A stretch of 64,000 nt of DNA, from NCBI RefSeq assembly GCF_947331435.1, contig NZ_CAMZOF010000008.1:372001-436000 (forward strand), given 5' to 3'. The position numbers were made by a program, and so were the translations under genes. The notes under the pieces are model-generated. The model saw only the letters and a program-made list of their open reading frames with translations, was not told where the DNA came from and did no database searches. The DNA comes from Pelagibius sp. Alg239-R121 (GTDB lineage: Bacteria > Pseudomonadota > Alphaproteobacteria > Kiloniellales > Kiloniellaceae). This document shows, one piece after another, positions 26,017 through 33,822 of the stretch. Position 1 is the stretch's first letter. Each line of letters begins with the position of its first letter.

Positions 26017-27105
26017 TCACTCTCCTCCCGTAGAGCCTTCCGATACAATGAGCAAGCAACGACTATCCATCCCGGGTGCAAACTCCTGGATGGCGGCAAG
26101 AGGCGCAGCCCCGCTGGGGGTAGTGGCAACACCGTGGTCTGCCAGCGTCTTTACGGCCGCGAGAGCGGCAGCGTCAGTGACGGTGACAAAGCGGTCGGCA
26201 TCACGGCGAAGAGATTCGAAGCTGATCAGTGATGCATCCTTGCAGTCCAGCCTGCCCATATTCGACAGGGGACCATCGGCACGGGTCAGGCAACCGGCTT
26301 TAACGCTTTCCATCAGGCAGGGTGCAGCTTCCGGCTCAACCACGACAATCGTCGGCTGCTCGTCCCAGAATTCACGAATGTGCCCGGCGACAGCGGCTGC
26401 AAGGCCGCCGACCCCTGCCTGAAGAAAGACATGTGTAGGCCAGCTACCATCATTTGCGAATGCCGTGCGGCATTCTTCCGCAAGCACGCTGTAACCTTCC
26501 ATGACCAGGGCCGGGCGGTCGATGTAACCTTCCCACGAGCCATCGGCTAATAGGAGCCAGCCCTTCGCATCTGCTTCCTCGATTGCATAGGCGACACTGG
26601 CTTCATAGGTTCCATCGACACGAACCACCTCCGCATCCAGTGCCCGTATCCGATTGGCAAAGTCCTCGGGTACCGAAGAGGAGAGAACTATAACGGCACG
26701 TGATCCAAACACCCGCGCGCCAGCAGCGACGGAAAGGCCGTGGTTTCCCGCGCTTGCCGTGATGAAAGTCATGGCTCCTGCGGTATCTCTGGCCTTTGGG
26801 CTCGTTAGATCAGCCACGCCGGCCGCATCGGAGATCATCTGAGCGACGGCAAACGCGCCGCCCAGGGCCTTAAAGCTGCCGAGCCGCATCCGTTGGGTCT
26901 CGTCCTTGGCCCATAGTGTGTCTATTCCAAGTTCTGCGGCGAGGCCTGACAGGCTATGAAGCGGCGTCGCTTCGTAGGCGGGACAGAGCCGGAGCATGGC
27001 AAGCGGACGATCGGCATTGACCCTGAACAGGCGTGGCGCGGTCGTTTGAAGCGGGGAGTTGATATGCTGCATCATCCACGCATGATAGCGAGCAATGCTG
27101 CACAT
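26017..27105 (-). CDS. Diaminopropionate ammonia-lyase-like PLP enzyme
   Basis: Fold-type II PLP enzyme of up to 362 residues. The PLP-binding Lys lies in RLGSFKALGGAFA, and the phosphate/substrate loop in TASAGNHGLSVAAGARVFG. These, together with LVMEGYSVLAEE, match 2,3-diaminopropionate ammonia-lyase and related threonine-dehydratase-like enzymes. An internal ATG at 27075 is a possible start. It should convert a diamino or hydroxy amino acid to a keto acid and ammonia. It sits between the Ehu-type transporter region and the molybdoenzyme gene in one operon. The exact substrate is uncertain. Confidence 0.82.
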   Translation of the reverse strand: MCSIARYHAWMMQHINSPLQTTAPRLFRVNADRPLAMLRLCPAYEATPLHSLSGLAAELGIDTLWAKDETQRMRLGSFKALGGAFAVAQMISDAAGVADLTSPKARDTAGAMTFITASAGNHGLSVAAGARVFGSRAVIVLSSSVPEDFANRIRALDAEVVRVDGTYEASVAYAIEEADAKGWLLLADGSWEGYIDRPALVMEGYSVLAEECRTAFANDGSWPTHVFLQAGVGGLAAAVAGHIREFWDEQPTIVVVEPEAAPCLMESVKAGCLTRADGPLSNMGRLDCKDASLISFESLRRDADRFVTVTDAAALAAVKTLADHGVATTPSGAAPLAAIQEFAPGMDSRCLLIVSEGSTGGE

Positions 27106-27117
27106 GAATTTTCGATT

Positions 27118-27145
27118 TTTAGATTTTTTAGAGAAAATTTCTCAA
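27118..27145 (-). promoter_or_regulatory. Predicted promoter with overlapping palindrome upstream of the lyase gene
   Basis: On the minus strand TTGAGA (27145-27140), a 16-base spacer and TCTAAA (27123-27118) resemble a sigma-70 promoter. The spacer overlaps a palindrome GAGAAA-A-TTTCTC at 27131-27143, a possible operator. A start near 27111 would leave only a few leader bases before the ATG at 27105. Confidence 0.4.
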
Positions 27146-27210
27146 CGTTTGTTCACATTTTGCCGCAAAGAGCGCATCTTGATGGAAGCCGGTTGCCTCG
27201 GCATCTTGTC

Positions 27211-27993
27211 CTATTCCACCAATTGATAGCGAACGCTGCTGACTACGCGGATGACTTTGTGCCGTTCGAAGCGCTCGTCATAATTGCCGTCGCGAGCCAA
27301 AAATTGCACCACGCCTTGGTTGGCCGATGCGATCTTGCCGATCGAGCTGCCCGAATCCTCTGCAAACCGCTGGGCGGCCTGACGCGCGCTTTGGGTCGCT
27401 TCGGCAATCATTTCCGGCTTGATCTCGTTGATCCCGGTAAAGATGTATTCAGCACGCGGAGTTTCACCATAATCGCCTTCGCCCAGAAGAACGCCGCGAT
27501 CGAGGAGAACCGGTGTGTTGGTGGTCAGGCTCGCGATAGCGCCGATGTTTTCGCTGCGTAGTCGTACCGCGCCCGATGCGACGTATCGCACCTGCTCGCG
27601 CTGTTCACCGTTTATCGTCAGGAAGTTTCGTTCGACCCGGAGAGTAAAGGGCTCAACCGTCAATTCATCGCGCTGAAGTCCGCCTTCTTCAGCGAAAGCA
27701 ATAACTGTATCGCGGGCTTTGATGGCCTCTGCAACGGCTGCCTTACGTTCTTCGGCGCCGCCGCGGAAGGGCAGGCGCCAACTCGCGACATTTGCTTCGA
27801 CTTCACGCTCGGACAAGCCCTTTACGGAGACGATTCGATCCGCACGGCGCATTTCGACCAGACTGTGCCCGAGTAGACCAGCCGCCGTGCCCAATCCAAC
27901 GGCAATAAAGAGTCCTGCCGTGGCGACGCCGACCCCGGATTGTTTGATGATATTTGACAAAAAACTATCTCCCTCTCGCTGCTGCTTTGTCAT
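27211..27993 (-). CDS. SIMPL (DUF541) domain protein
   Basis: Protein of 260 residues with one N-terminal hydrophobic helix (about 22-44) acting as an anchor or uncleaved signal. The SIMPL core follows: VSVKGLSEREVEANVASWRL early and ATQSARQAAQRFAEDSG later. The family is periplasmic and widespread; biochemical role unknown. It stands alone upstream of the DUF1491 gene region. Confidence 0.88.
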   Translation of the reverse strand: MTKQQREGDSFLSNIIKQSGVGVATAGLFIAVGLGTAAGLLGHSLVEMRRADRIVSVKGLSEREVEANVASWRLPFRGGAEERKAAVAEAIKARDTVIAFAEEGGLQRDELTVEPFTLRVERNFLTINGEQREQVRYVASGAVRLRSENIGAIASLTTNTPVLLDRGVLLGEGDYGETPRAEYIFTGINEIKPEMIAEATQSARQAAQRFAEDSGSSIGKIASANQGVVQFLARDGNYDERFERHKVIRVVSSVRYQLVE

Positions 27994-28071
27994 GCAGCAT
28001 CAGATCTGCCAGCCCAATCTGTCGGAAGTTAGGCAGCTTCAAGGCAGATCGTCTCCATAAAAGGGAAAGAG

Positions 28072-28410
28072 TTAGAGCAGTTTGCCTTCAAAGGGATGGC
28101 TGCCGTCGCGGGATTCGATTTCGACAACCCAGAGATCCGGATCACGTTTGACCGCGCGCTCGATATAGTCATCGGCGTCGCGCTCTTCGATCAGGTCGCC
28201 GTTTAGTGCCGGCATCCAGCCGAGCCTACCATCCATATCGCGCATCTGGGTCAGCACGCGGCAGCCCTGCCCAAGCTGATTGAGCTTAAGCAACAGCATA
28301 CCGCTCATGCGTTCGCCTTTGTGCACGACGGTCGCGGGCGTTCCTTCTGCCGAACAACGTCGGATATGCGCCTGAATCCAGAGGTGCGTTGGCAGTCTGT
28401 CGTCGGACAT
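28072..28410 (-). CDS. DUF1491 family protein
   Basis: About 112 residues from the ATG at 28410 (MSDDRLPTHLWIQAHIRRC); an in-frame ATG at 28485 would add an unconserved stretch. Conserved blocks are LLLKLNQLGQGCRVL, MRDMDGRLGW and DPDLWVVEIESRDG, characteristic of this alphaproteobacterial family. Function unknown. It helps to place the organism taxonomically. Confidence 0.85.
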   Translation of the reverse strand: MSDDRLPTHLWIQAHIRRCSAEGTPATVVHKGERMSGMLLLKLNQLGQGCRVLTQMRDMDGRLGWMPALNGDLIEERDADDYIERAVKRDPDLWVVEIESRDGSHPFEGKLL

Positions 28411-28648
28411 AAAGTTGTGTCTTGGCTTTAGTTTCCAGGGGAATTGCTTGCTTGAGTTTGCGCCAGGCAAATTAGGCAGGTTCAAGGGCGTCGGTAAAGA
28501 ACGAAGCGCGGCTTGCTGTTGAGCAACAACTGTCTATAGCCGGGCAGGGCGGCATCTTGGCGTTAGAAATGAGTGAAAATTACTTGAGAACAAATATAGA
28601 ACATTGTACGGTTCTGGCGTTGTTTTACTCCTATGAGGCGGATCATCA

Positions 28649-29230
28649 TTGGCTGAAACAGGTGAAATATCTATCCATGCGGCGACCGCTGAACGCTGGC
28701 CGGACTTTGTCGCTCTGATGGGTGAGCGTGGCGGGTACGGCGGCTGTTGGTGTATGAACTGGCGGCTAACCAGTAAGGCTTATGAGACGCACAAAGGCGA
28801 AGATAACCGTCAGGCGATGAAGGATCTTTTCGAAGCAGACCGCCCGCCTGGACTACTCGCGTACGAAGGCAGTGAAGCGGTCGCCTGGTGCTCGGTCGCA
28901 CCACGTTCTGAATTTACCCGCCTGAAAGCCTCTCGCGTTCTAAAGCCGGTCGACGCGCAAGAGGTTTGGAGTGTTTCCTGTTTTCTGATCCGTAAAAGCC
29001 ACCGCAAAAAGGGGCTGTCAGTGGCGTTGCTGAAAGCGGCATGTGAATTTGTGAAGGCGCAGGGCGGACGTATAGTCGAGGGCTATCCCATTGCGCCGAA
29101 TAAATCTCCTTATCCGTCAGTATACGCCTGGACGGGTTTCGATTCAGCTTTCAAGGAGGCCGGCTTTAAGGAAGTGCTGCGGCGGTCTGAAACCCGGCCG
29201 ATCATGCGGAGGAGCTTGAAGGCTCTATGA
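28649..29230 (+). CDS. GNAT family N-acetyltransferase
   Basis: Acetyltransferase of 193 residues from a TTG start. The acetyl-CoA site is seen in SCFLIRKSHRKKGLSVALLK (R-K-x-G-L variant of the usual Q/R-x-x-G-x-G/A). The N-terminal GGYGGCWCMNWR block is seen in a GNAT subgroup often next to small stress genes. It overlaps the longer form of the GFA gene that follows. Substrate unknown. Confidence 0.82.
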   Translation: MAETGEISIHAATAERWPDFVALMGERGGYGGCWCMNWRLTSKAYETHKGEDNRQAMKDLFEADRPPGLLAYEGSEAVAWCSVAPRSEFTRLKASRVLKPVDAQEVWSVSCFLIRKSHRKKGLSVALLKAACEFVKAQGGRIVEGYPIAPNKSPYPSVYAWTGFDSAFKEAGFKEVLRRSETRPIMRRSLKAL

Positions 29231-29280
29231 GGTTGGATCTTGCCTTTCCTGCCCGCATCAAGAGAAGGAATGCACCTGTT

Positions 29281-29706
29281 ATGACGGATGATGTGACCGT
29301 AACGAGAGGATCTTGCCTCTGCGGCGCCGTGGCGTTTGAAATTGACGGGCCGCTTCAGCCCGTCGTGAACTGTCATTGTGGCCAATGCCGCAAGATGACA
29401 GGACATTATCTGGCTGCGACGGACGTCTCGCATGATCACTTCCGCTTCACCAACGATGATGAACTTAAGTGGTATCATGCGAGCGATATCGCCCGGCGCG
29501 GCTTTTGTGGTGCCTGTGGTTCAACGTTGTTTTGGGAACAGCACGGATCAGGACGAATCGCGATTGCTGCCGGCTGCCTGGAAAATGCCGAAGGCTTAAC
29601 GACGGCGGCGCATATATTTGTGGCCGACAAGGGCGATTATTATGAACTTGCCGACGGTTTACCACAGTACGCGCGGAGTGATATGACCGATGAAGCAGAA
29701 AAATAA
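29281..29706 (+). CDS. GFA family protein
   Basis: About 141 residues from the ATG at 29281, which has AGAAGGAA upstream; an upstream in-frame ATG at 29227 would overlap the acetyltransferase end. Zinc-site cysteines appear in GSCLCGAVAF, NCHCGQCRKMTG and CGACGST, a full GFA/CENP-V pattern. It is co-transcribed with the preceding GNAT gene. Reaction unknown. Confidence 0.85.
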   Translation: MTDDVTVTRGSCLCGAVAFEIDGPLQPVVNCHCGQCRKMTGHYLAATDVSHDHFRFTNDDELKWYHASDIARRGFCGACGSTLFWEQHGSGRIAIAAGCLENAEGLTTAAHIFVADKGDYYELADGLPQYARSDMTDEAEK

Positions 29707-29769
29707 TTCATAATAAACAAATCGTTATGTGCATTTTTCATGGTTCCGTCAGAGCACGAAATAACGCCG

Positions 29770-29790
29770 AAAACGAAGGATCGTTTTTTT
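29770..29790 (+). terminator. Weak intrinsic terminator after the GFA gene
   Basis: AAAACGA (29770-29776) pairs with TCGTTTT (29781-29787) across AGGA and runs into seven consecutive T. The stem is AT-rich, so efficiency is doubtful. Confidence 0.4.
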
Positions 29791-29851
29791 GCAGCCACAG
29801 GCGCTCAATCTGGTTGCCATCACCGGAAAGAAGCCTTAGGTTCCGCGCTGT

Positions 29852-29928
<77 letters not shown>

Positions 29929-30160
29929 ACAGCAAAAAATGATTAATCTTCCCCTCGTGGTGTCTGATGATGCGCGCGGCTTTATGATGACCGAAGCCAT
30001 CTTGCCTGCGGATACACTGGACCTTTAGGCCCGAATCACATTAACTTCGCTTCAAGATGGCGGATTAACCCACCATAGAGATTTATTCCGCTAGTTTGGG
30101 TCATTCCCCAGGTGGGATGTTCTTAGATGCGAGACGGCTGAAAAGCCAAGGAACACGTCA

Positions 30161-30466
30161 ATGCAAGTGCGAATCTTCCAACCACCCAAGAACGCGATGC
30201 AGTCGGGGCGCGCCCGCAGCGAACGATGGCTCGTCGAGTTCGAGCCCGAGACCGCGCGTCAGGTCGAGCCGTTGATGGGTTGGACTTCGTCCGCTGATAC
30301 CAAGACACAACTGCGTCTTTGGTTCGACAGCAAAGACGAAGCCATCGCCTATGCCCAGCGCAAGGGCTACATGTACACGCTGGAGCAGCCGCGCGCGCGT
30401 AAAGTATCGCCAAGAGCCTACGCGGACAACTTCGGCTTCAAGCGGTCGGGTCGCTGGACCCACTAA
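30161..30466 (+). CDS. NADH dehydrogenase accessory subunit, NDUFS4 (18 kDa) family
   Basis: Protein of 101 residues matching the ETC complex I NDUFS4 family: QVRIFQPPKNAMQSGRA at the start, GWTSSADTKTQLRLWFDSKD in the middle and YADNFGFKRSGRWTH at the end. It is a peripheral complex I subunit found in alphaproteobacteria and mitochondria, which supports the taxonomic call. Full-length for bacterial members. Preceded by AAGGAAC at a good distance and followed by a hairpin terminator. Confidence 0.92.
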   Translation: MQVRIFQPPKNAMQSGRARSERWLVEFEPETARQVEPLMGWTSSADTKTQLRLWFDSKDEAIAYAQRKGYMYTLEQPRARKVSPRAYADNFGFKRSGRWTH

Positions 30467-30467
30467 T

Positions 30468-30525
30468 CTAAGCTTAAATACCTGTGCCGGCAGGTTTGCT
30501 GCCGGCAGGCGGGGCTTAGGTTTTT
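30468..30525 (+). terminator. Composite hairpin terminator after the NDUFS4 gene
   Basis: An inner perfect 9-bp stem TGCCGGCAG/CTGCCGGCA (30485-30493 with 30499-30507) is enclosed by an outer CTAAGC/GCTTAG pair (30468-30473 with 30514-30519), directly followed by a run of T at 30521-30525. Placed right after the stop codon. Confidence 0.7.
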
Positions 30526-30636
30526 AATTGTAACGACGCCTGTTGCTCTCTCACCCTGGAATCTGTCATAAGAGGCGAGAAGGCGAGGCTCAGCCCCGTT
30601 TTACTCAATCTCTTTGGCGCCGCCAAAGACCGATAT

Positions 30637-30713
<77 letters not shown>

Positions 30714-30813
30714 CCCCATTTTCTTCAACAAAAATAGTGCCGTATCCGTTGCTGAGAGCGGAGTTCATAGGGTTCGAACTATTTTTATCGTTATGGCAAG
30801 AGTTCGAAGTTTC

Positions 30814-30830
30814 TCCTGCCGGGCGCGCCA
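30814..30830 (+). repeat. Duplicated 3' end of tRNA-Arg (possible attachment-site scar)
   Basis: These 17 bases (TCCTGCCGGGCGCGCCA) are identical to the last 17 bases of the tRNA-Arg gene at 30697-30713 and are preceded by a partly similar AGTTCGAAG. No tRNA can form here. Duplicated tRNA 3' ends are the usual footprint of a site-specific integrase. Only 100 bp lie between the copies and no integrase is seen, so any element has been lost. The rest of the 30714-31135 gap shows only a hairpin at 30925-30957 (GGACGG/CCGTCC) and no gene I can support. Confidence 0.65.
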
Positions 30831-31135
30831 TTTTTTTAAACGCTTACATCATATGCACTTGTTGTAGAAACAATACTGAGGCCTGTACGTATCGGGTGTT
30901 TGCGCCTGTTTTGAGGTCAAATGCCGGACGGGGTAGAAATTTGCGCTATCGCCGTCCTTAAGGGGCACACTTTGTATTGCAGTCACATACAATTTCTAAA
31001 TCTCGCAAAGTAAGCTGATCGGAAGTTTCATATAGCTGGTGCAATGAAGTTCGCGAGGCTGCACCCAAATCCGTACAGCGGTCAATCGCTGCGCTGCGCG
31101 CGAATTGTAAGGTGCGGACTTCGCTGCCGTTGGGT

Positions 31136-31429
31136 CTATTCGTAGTATTTTCCGCCAAGGAGGATTTCAGCGCAAACTCTCCAAGGATTTGCGCCTGGAG
31201 CAATTCCACCGTTGCTTAGATACGTTTGTCCAAATGCGGTTGCAGCCGAGAGGTAACTGGCAATACAACCATTTTCCCAACCGAGTTGGCCCGGCCCATA
31301 TGGAGATGAAGGAGTTGTTGTTTCTAGTGCATCTTCGGCTTCTTTGTCCTGGGCAAGAACATCTAAAAACTCGATAAAGCTCGTTTCATCTCTGACTAGT
31401 TTGACCTGTTGCTCTGGATCTGCACGCAT
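31136..31429 (-). CDS. DUF7660-like small protein
   Basis: About 97 residues from the ATG at 31429; an ATG at 31465 is also in frame. The pattern ETSFIEFLDVLAQDKEAED, then GWENGCIASYLSAATAF, then NPWRVCAEILLGGKYYE at the C-terminus matches what I recall of DUF7660, a family of small acidic proteins with helical layout, some members thought to be immunity-like. It stands alone in a gene-poor stretch next to the tRNA-Arg scar, which suggests acquired DNA. No toxin gene is visible nearby. Confidence 0.55.
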   Translation of the reverse strand: MRADPEQQVKLVRDETSFIEFLDVLAQDKEAEDALETTTPSSPYGPGQLGWENGCIASYLSAATAFGQTYLSNGGIAPGANPWRVCAEILLGGKYYE

Positions 31430-31630
31430 AAGTTTCAACCCGCCGAATCTCGCATTCGCCTGCAAAAATTATTTAAACCACTTGGCAGCTACAGCCACAA
31501 GCATCAGGAAGTGATGTCCTATCACTAAGGCTTCGTTCGGGCCGTTCGCTGCAACACGCGCGAAGGTAGGCTGTCCGCCGAAAGCGTAGGATTCTGCCCC
31601 GTCTGGCATTTGACCTCTGTCTTCAATCCC

Positions 31631-31696
31631 AAAAAGAGAGCCCCGGCACTTAGGTGGGGCGGTATCGTGAAAACTGCGTCACCTTTCTTCCGGGGC
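31631..31696 (-). terminator. Long nested hairpin with U-tract on the minus strand
   Basis: GCCCCGG (31640-31646) pairs with CCGGGGC (31690-31696). After a 5/5 internal loop AGGTG pairs with CACCT, then GCGGT with ACTGC around a nine-base loop. Read on the minus strand the stem is followed by TCTCTTTTT, so it could terminate minus-strand transcription or attenuate the DUF7660-like gene about 200 bases downstream. Read on the plus strand it is a structured element 174 bases before the MttB-like start. Confidence 0.5.
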
Positions 31697-31795
31697 GGCG
31701 AGGCAGATTAATCGAACAACCGAATGACAAAGGTTGAAAGAACACATTCGGAAAGCACCGAACGCTTGCCGCCAAATCACATGAAGAATATTCAC

Positions 31796-31825
31796 AATTT
31801 GTGCCGAGTTATTGAATTTGTGTCG
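31796..31825 (+). promoter_or_regulatory. Direct repeat upstream of the MttB-like gene
   Basis: AATTTGTGCCG (31796-31806) and AATTTGTGTCG (31815-31825) are near-identical and 19 bp apart, about two helical turns, 45-75 bases before the start at 31870. They may be regulator sites, perhaps for one of the nearby LysR proteins. The rest of 31466-31869 holds the hairpin at 31640 and no gene. Confidence 0.4.
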
Positions 31826-31869
31826 CACGGGTTTTGAGCTTTAGTGGATCCACCGAGGTGGGATCAAGC

Positions 31870-33375
31870 ATGGCAAGACGGACAGCGCGGCGACAGGCTA
31901 AAGAAAAGGGTCTTGGTGAAGATGCCGGGCCGAGCCTGCACGTCGGTGGCCGGTTGCGCCCGCTTTCAGCGGCTGATCTGTCTCTGATCGTGGATCATGC
32001 TTTTGAAATTCTGTCGACGATCGGCATATCGGGTTTGCCGCAACAGGCGAGCGAACGCGTGCTCAGACGTGGGGCGCGGCATCGCGATGACGGTCGTTTA
32101 TGCTTCCCGGCGGAAATGATCCGCGACGCGTGTGATCGCGCACCCAAACATATTGACCTTCCCGGACTCACATCCGACCGGGATCTCAGGATTGGCGGGG
32201 GCCGGGTCCATATCGGCACCGGCGGGGCTGCAGTGCAGGTGCTCGATGCCGCAACCGGGTCTTACAGGGACAGCAACCTCAGCGATCTCTATGATCTGAC
32301 GCGCGTTCTCGACGCGTCGTCCCATATTCACTACGGCGTACGTCCGGTCGTTGCCCGAGATCTCGTAGACCCCTTTGAGTTGGATATCAATTCAGCGTTC
32401 GCCTGTATGAAGGCAACATCGAAACCTATCGGCGTCAGCTTTTGCGACGCGGATCATATCGGTCCGATTGTCGATATGTTCGACATGGCCCTTGGCGGTG
32501 CAGGGGCGTTCCGGGAACGTCCGTTCTGTATGGCGGTCATTGTGCATGTGGTGCCACCGCTGACCTATGCAGCCGAAGGCATTGCCATGCTGGAACAGGC
32601 AATCGCTGCGGGTATGATCCCACAGATATGTTCGGCGGGGCAGGCGGGAGCAACCAGTCCGGTGACATTGGCCGGCGCCCTTGCCCAGGGTCTTGCGGAA
32701 TGCCTGGCTGGCTTGATCGTGGTCGATAGCGTCCGGCCTGGTGCTCCCTGTATCTACGCATTCATGCCATTCATCTCTGATTTGCGAACCGGTGCGATGA
32801 GCGGCGGCGGCGGAGAGGCCGCGGTCGCCAATGCTGCCGCCGCCCAATTGCTGGCACATCTGGGCCTGCCGTCGACCGTTTCGGCGGGCATGACGGATTC
32901 CAAAATCGCGGATGCTCAGGCCGGATTCGAAAAGGGTTACACCGTCGCAATGGCCGGTCACGGTGGCGCGGACATGATCAACCTGTCGGTGGGCATGTTG
33001 GGATCCATCATGGTGGCAAGCCCCGAAGCGATGGTGATCGATGATGACATGTGCGGTGCCATTCTGCGTTCGATCAGGGGGATCGAAGTGTCCGATGCCA
33101 CGCTCGACCTCGGATCGGTGGAACGCGTGGTGACGCAAGATGGGCATTATTTGGGCGAGGCCGAGACCCTCAAACGCATGAAGTCCGACTATTACTATCC
33201 GACACTTGCAGATCGCCAAAGCGTGGATGACTGGATCGATGCAGGCCGGAAATCCATCTGGGACAGGGCGCAGGCGCGCGTGGCTGATATTCTCGCAGGT
33301 CCCCCCCCAACACATCTGAGTGCTGAGATTGAGACGAAGATCCGCGCTGCTTATCCCATTCGCCTTGCGCCATAA
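31870..33375 (+). CDS. Trimethylamine methyltransferase family (MttB-like, non-pyrrolysine)
   Basis: Protein of 501 residues from the ATG at 31870, with GAGGTGG upstream. The MttB TIM-barrel pattern is seen in LSLIVDHAFEILSTIGI, FACMKATSKPIGVSFCD and HLGLPSTVSAGMTDSKIADA. There is no in-frame amber codon, so it belongs to the large non-Pyl group whose studied anaerobic members demethylate glycine betaine, proline betaine or carnitine. Those need a corrinoid protein; none is seen here. In this operon the acceptor may instead be handled by the FAD/GcvT protein two genes on. Substrate: a quaternary or tertiary methylamine, inferred. Confidence 0.85.
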   Translation: MARRTARRQAKEKGLGEDAGPSLHVGGRLRPLSAADLSLIVDHAFEILSTIGISGLPQQASERVLRRGARHRDDGRLCFPAEMIRDACDRAPKHIDLPGLTSDRDLRIGGGRVHIGTGGAAVQVLDAATGSYRDSNLSDLYDLTRVLDASSHIHYGVRPVVARDLVDPFELDINSAFACMKATSKPIGVSFCDADHIGPIVDMFDMALGGAGAFRERPFCMAVIVHVVPPLTYAAEGIAMLEQAIAAGMIPQICSAGQAGATSPVTLAGALAQGLAECLAGLIVVDSVRPGAPCIYAFMPFISDLRTGAMSGGGGEAAVANAAAAQLLAHLGLPSTVSAGMTDSKIADAQAGFEKGYTVAMAGHGGADMINLSVGMLGSIMVASPEAMVIDDDMCGAILRSIRGIEVSDATLDLGSVERVVTQDGHYLGEAETLKRMKSDYYYPTLADRQSVDDWIDAGRKSIWDRAQARVADILAGPPPTHLSAEIETKIRAAYPIRLAP

Positions 33376-33386
33376 CAGGAGGACTT

Positions 33387-33821
33387 ATGCAGATATTCCG
33401 CAGCATGATCATCGAAGCCCCCATTGAAAAGGTTTGGGCTGCGGTCCGTGCTTTTGATGGTGTTGCCGCCTGGAATCCGGGTGTGACCAATGCCAGACTG
33501 GAAAGCGGCGCAGCAACGGCGACCGGGACCATCCGTAGCCTGCAAATCGCCGACGGCACCGTCTTTCGCGAAACGCTGCTGGCGCATTCAGACGTCGAGA
33601 CCTTCTACACCTACGACATTCTGGAGAGCCCGCTGCCGGTTACCGGATATGTCTCGACCCACCGGTTTTTTCCGATCACCCACAGCGACCAGACGCTTGG
33701 TGTTTGGGAAAGCCGGTTCGAATGCACGCCCGAGGACGCCGCCCAGATGGAACGGGTGGTTGGTGATGTCATTTACATCGGCGGAATGACCGGACTGAAC
33801 ATGTTTTTGAAGGAGAGCTAA
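33387..33821 (+). CDS. SRPBCC (START-like) family protein
   Basis: Small helix-grip protein of 144 residues. The N-terminal pattern SMIIEAPIEKVWAAVRAFDG with WNPGV is the usual first strand and helix of SRPBCC/polyketide-cyclase-like proteins, and the long C-terminal helix is present (GMTGLNMFLKE). The fold binds hydrophobic small ligands. It starts 11 bases after the MttB-like stop and ends one base before the next gene, so it belongs to the same operon. A substrate-binding or accessory role is inferred. Confidence 0.82.
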   Translation: MQIFRSMIIEAPIEKVWAAVRAFDGVAAWNPGVTNARLESGAATATGTIRSLQIADGTVFRETLLAHSDVETFYTYDILESPLPVTGYVSTHRFFPITHSDQTLGVWESRFECTPEDAAQMERVVGDVIYIGGMTGLNMFLKES

Positions 33822-33822
33822 A

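Noticed and set aside
30958-31209. 83-codon minus-strand frame after the DUF7660-like gene
   Set aside because: It overlaps that gene in another frame, has no ribosome site or recognisable pattern, and could only be a remnant.
30714-31870. Integrated prophage or island next to tRNA-Arg with its own integrase
   Set aside because: No integrase, relaxase or phage gene is present; only a 3'-end duplication remains.
32392-33315. 307-codon minus-strand frame
   Set aside because: It lies opposite the MttB-like gene, is rich in His/Arg/Cys as expected of antisense translation, and has no family pattern.
31870-33375. Pyrrolysine-containing MttB
   Set aside because: No in-frame TAG is read through; the gene is a plain open frame, so it belongs to the non-Pyl group.
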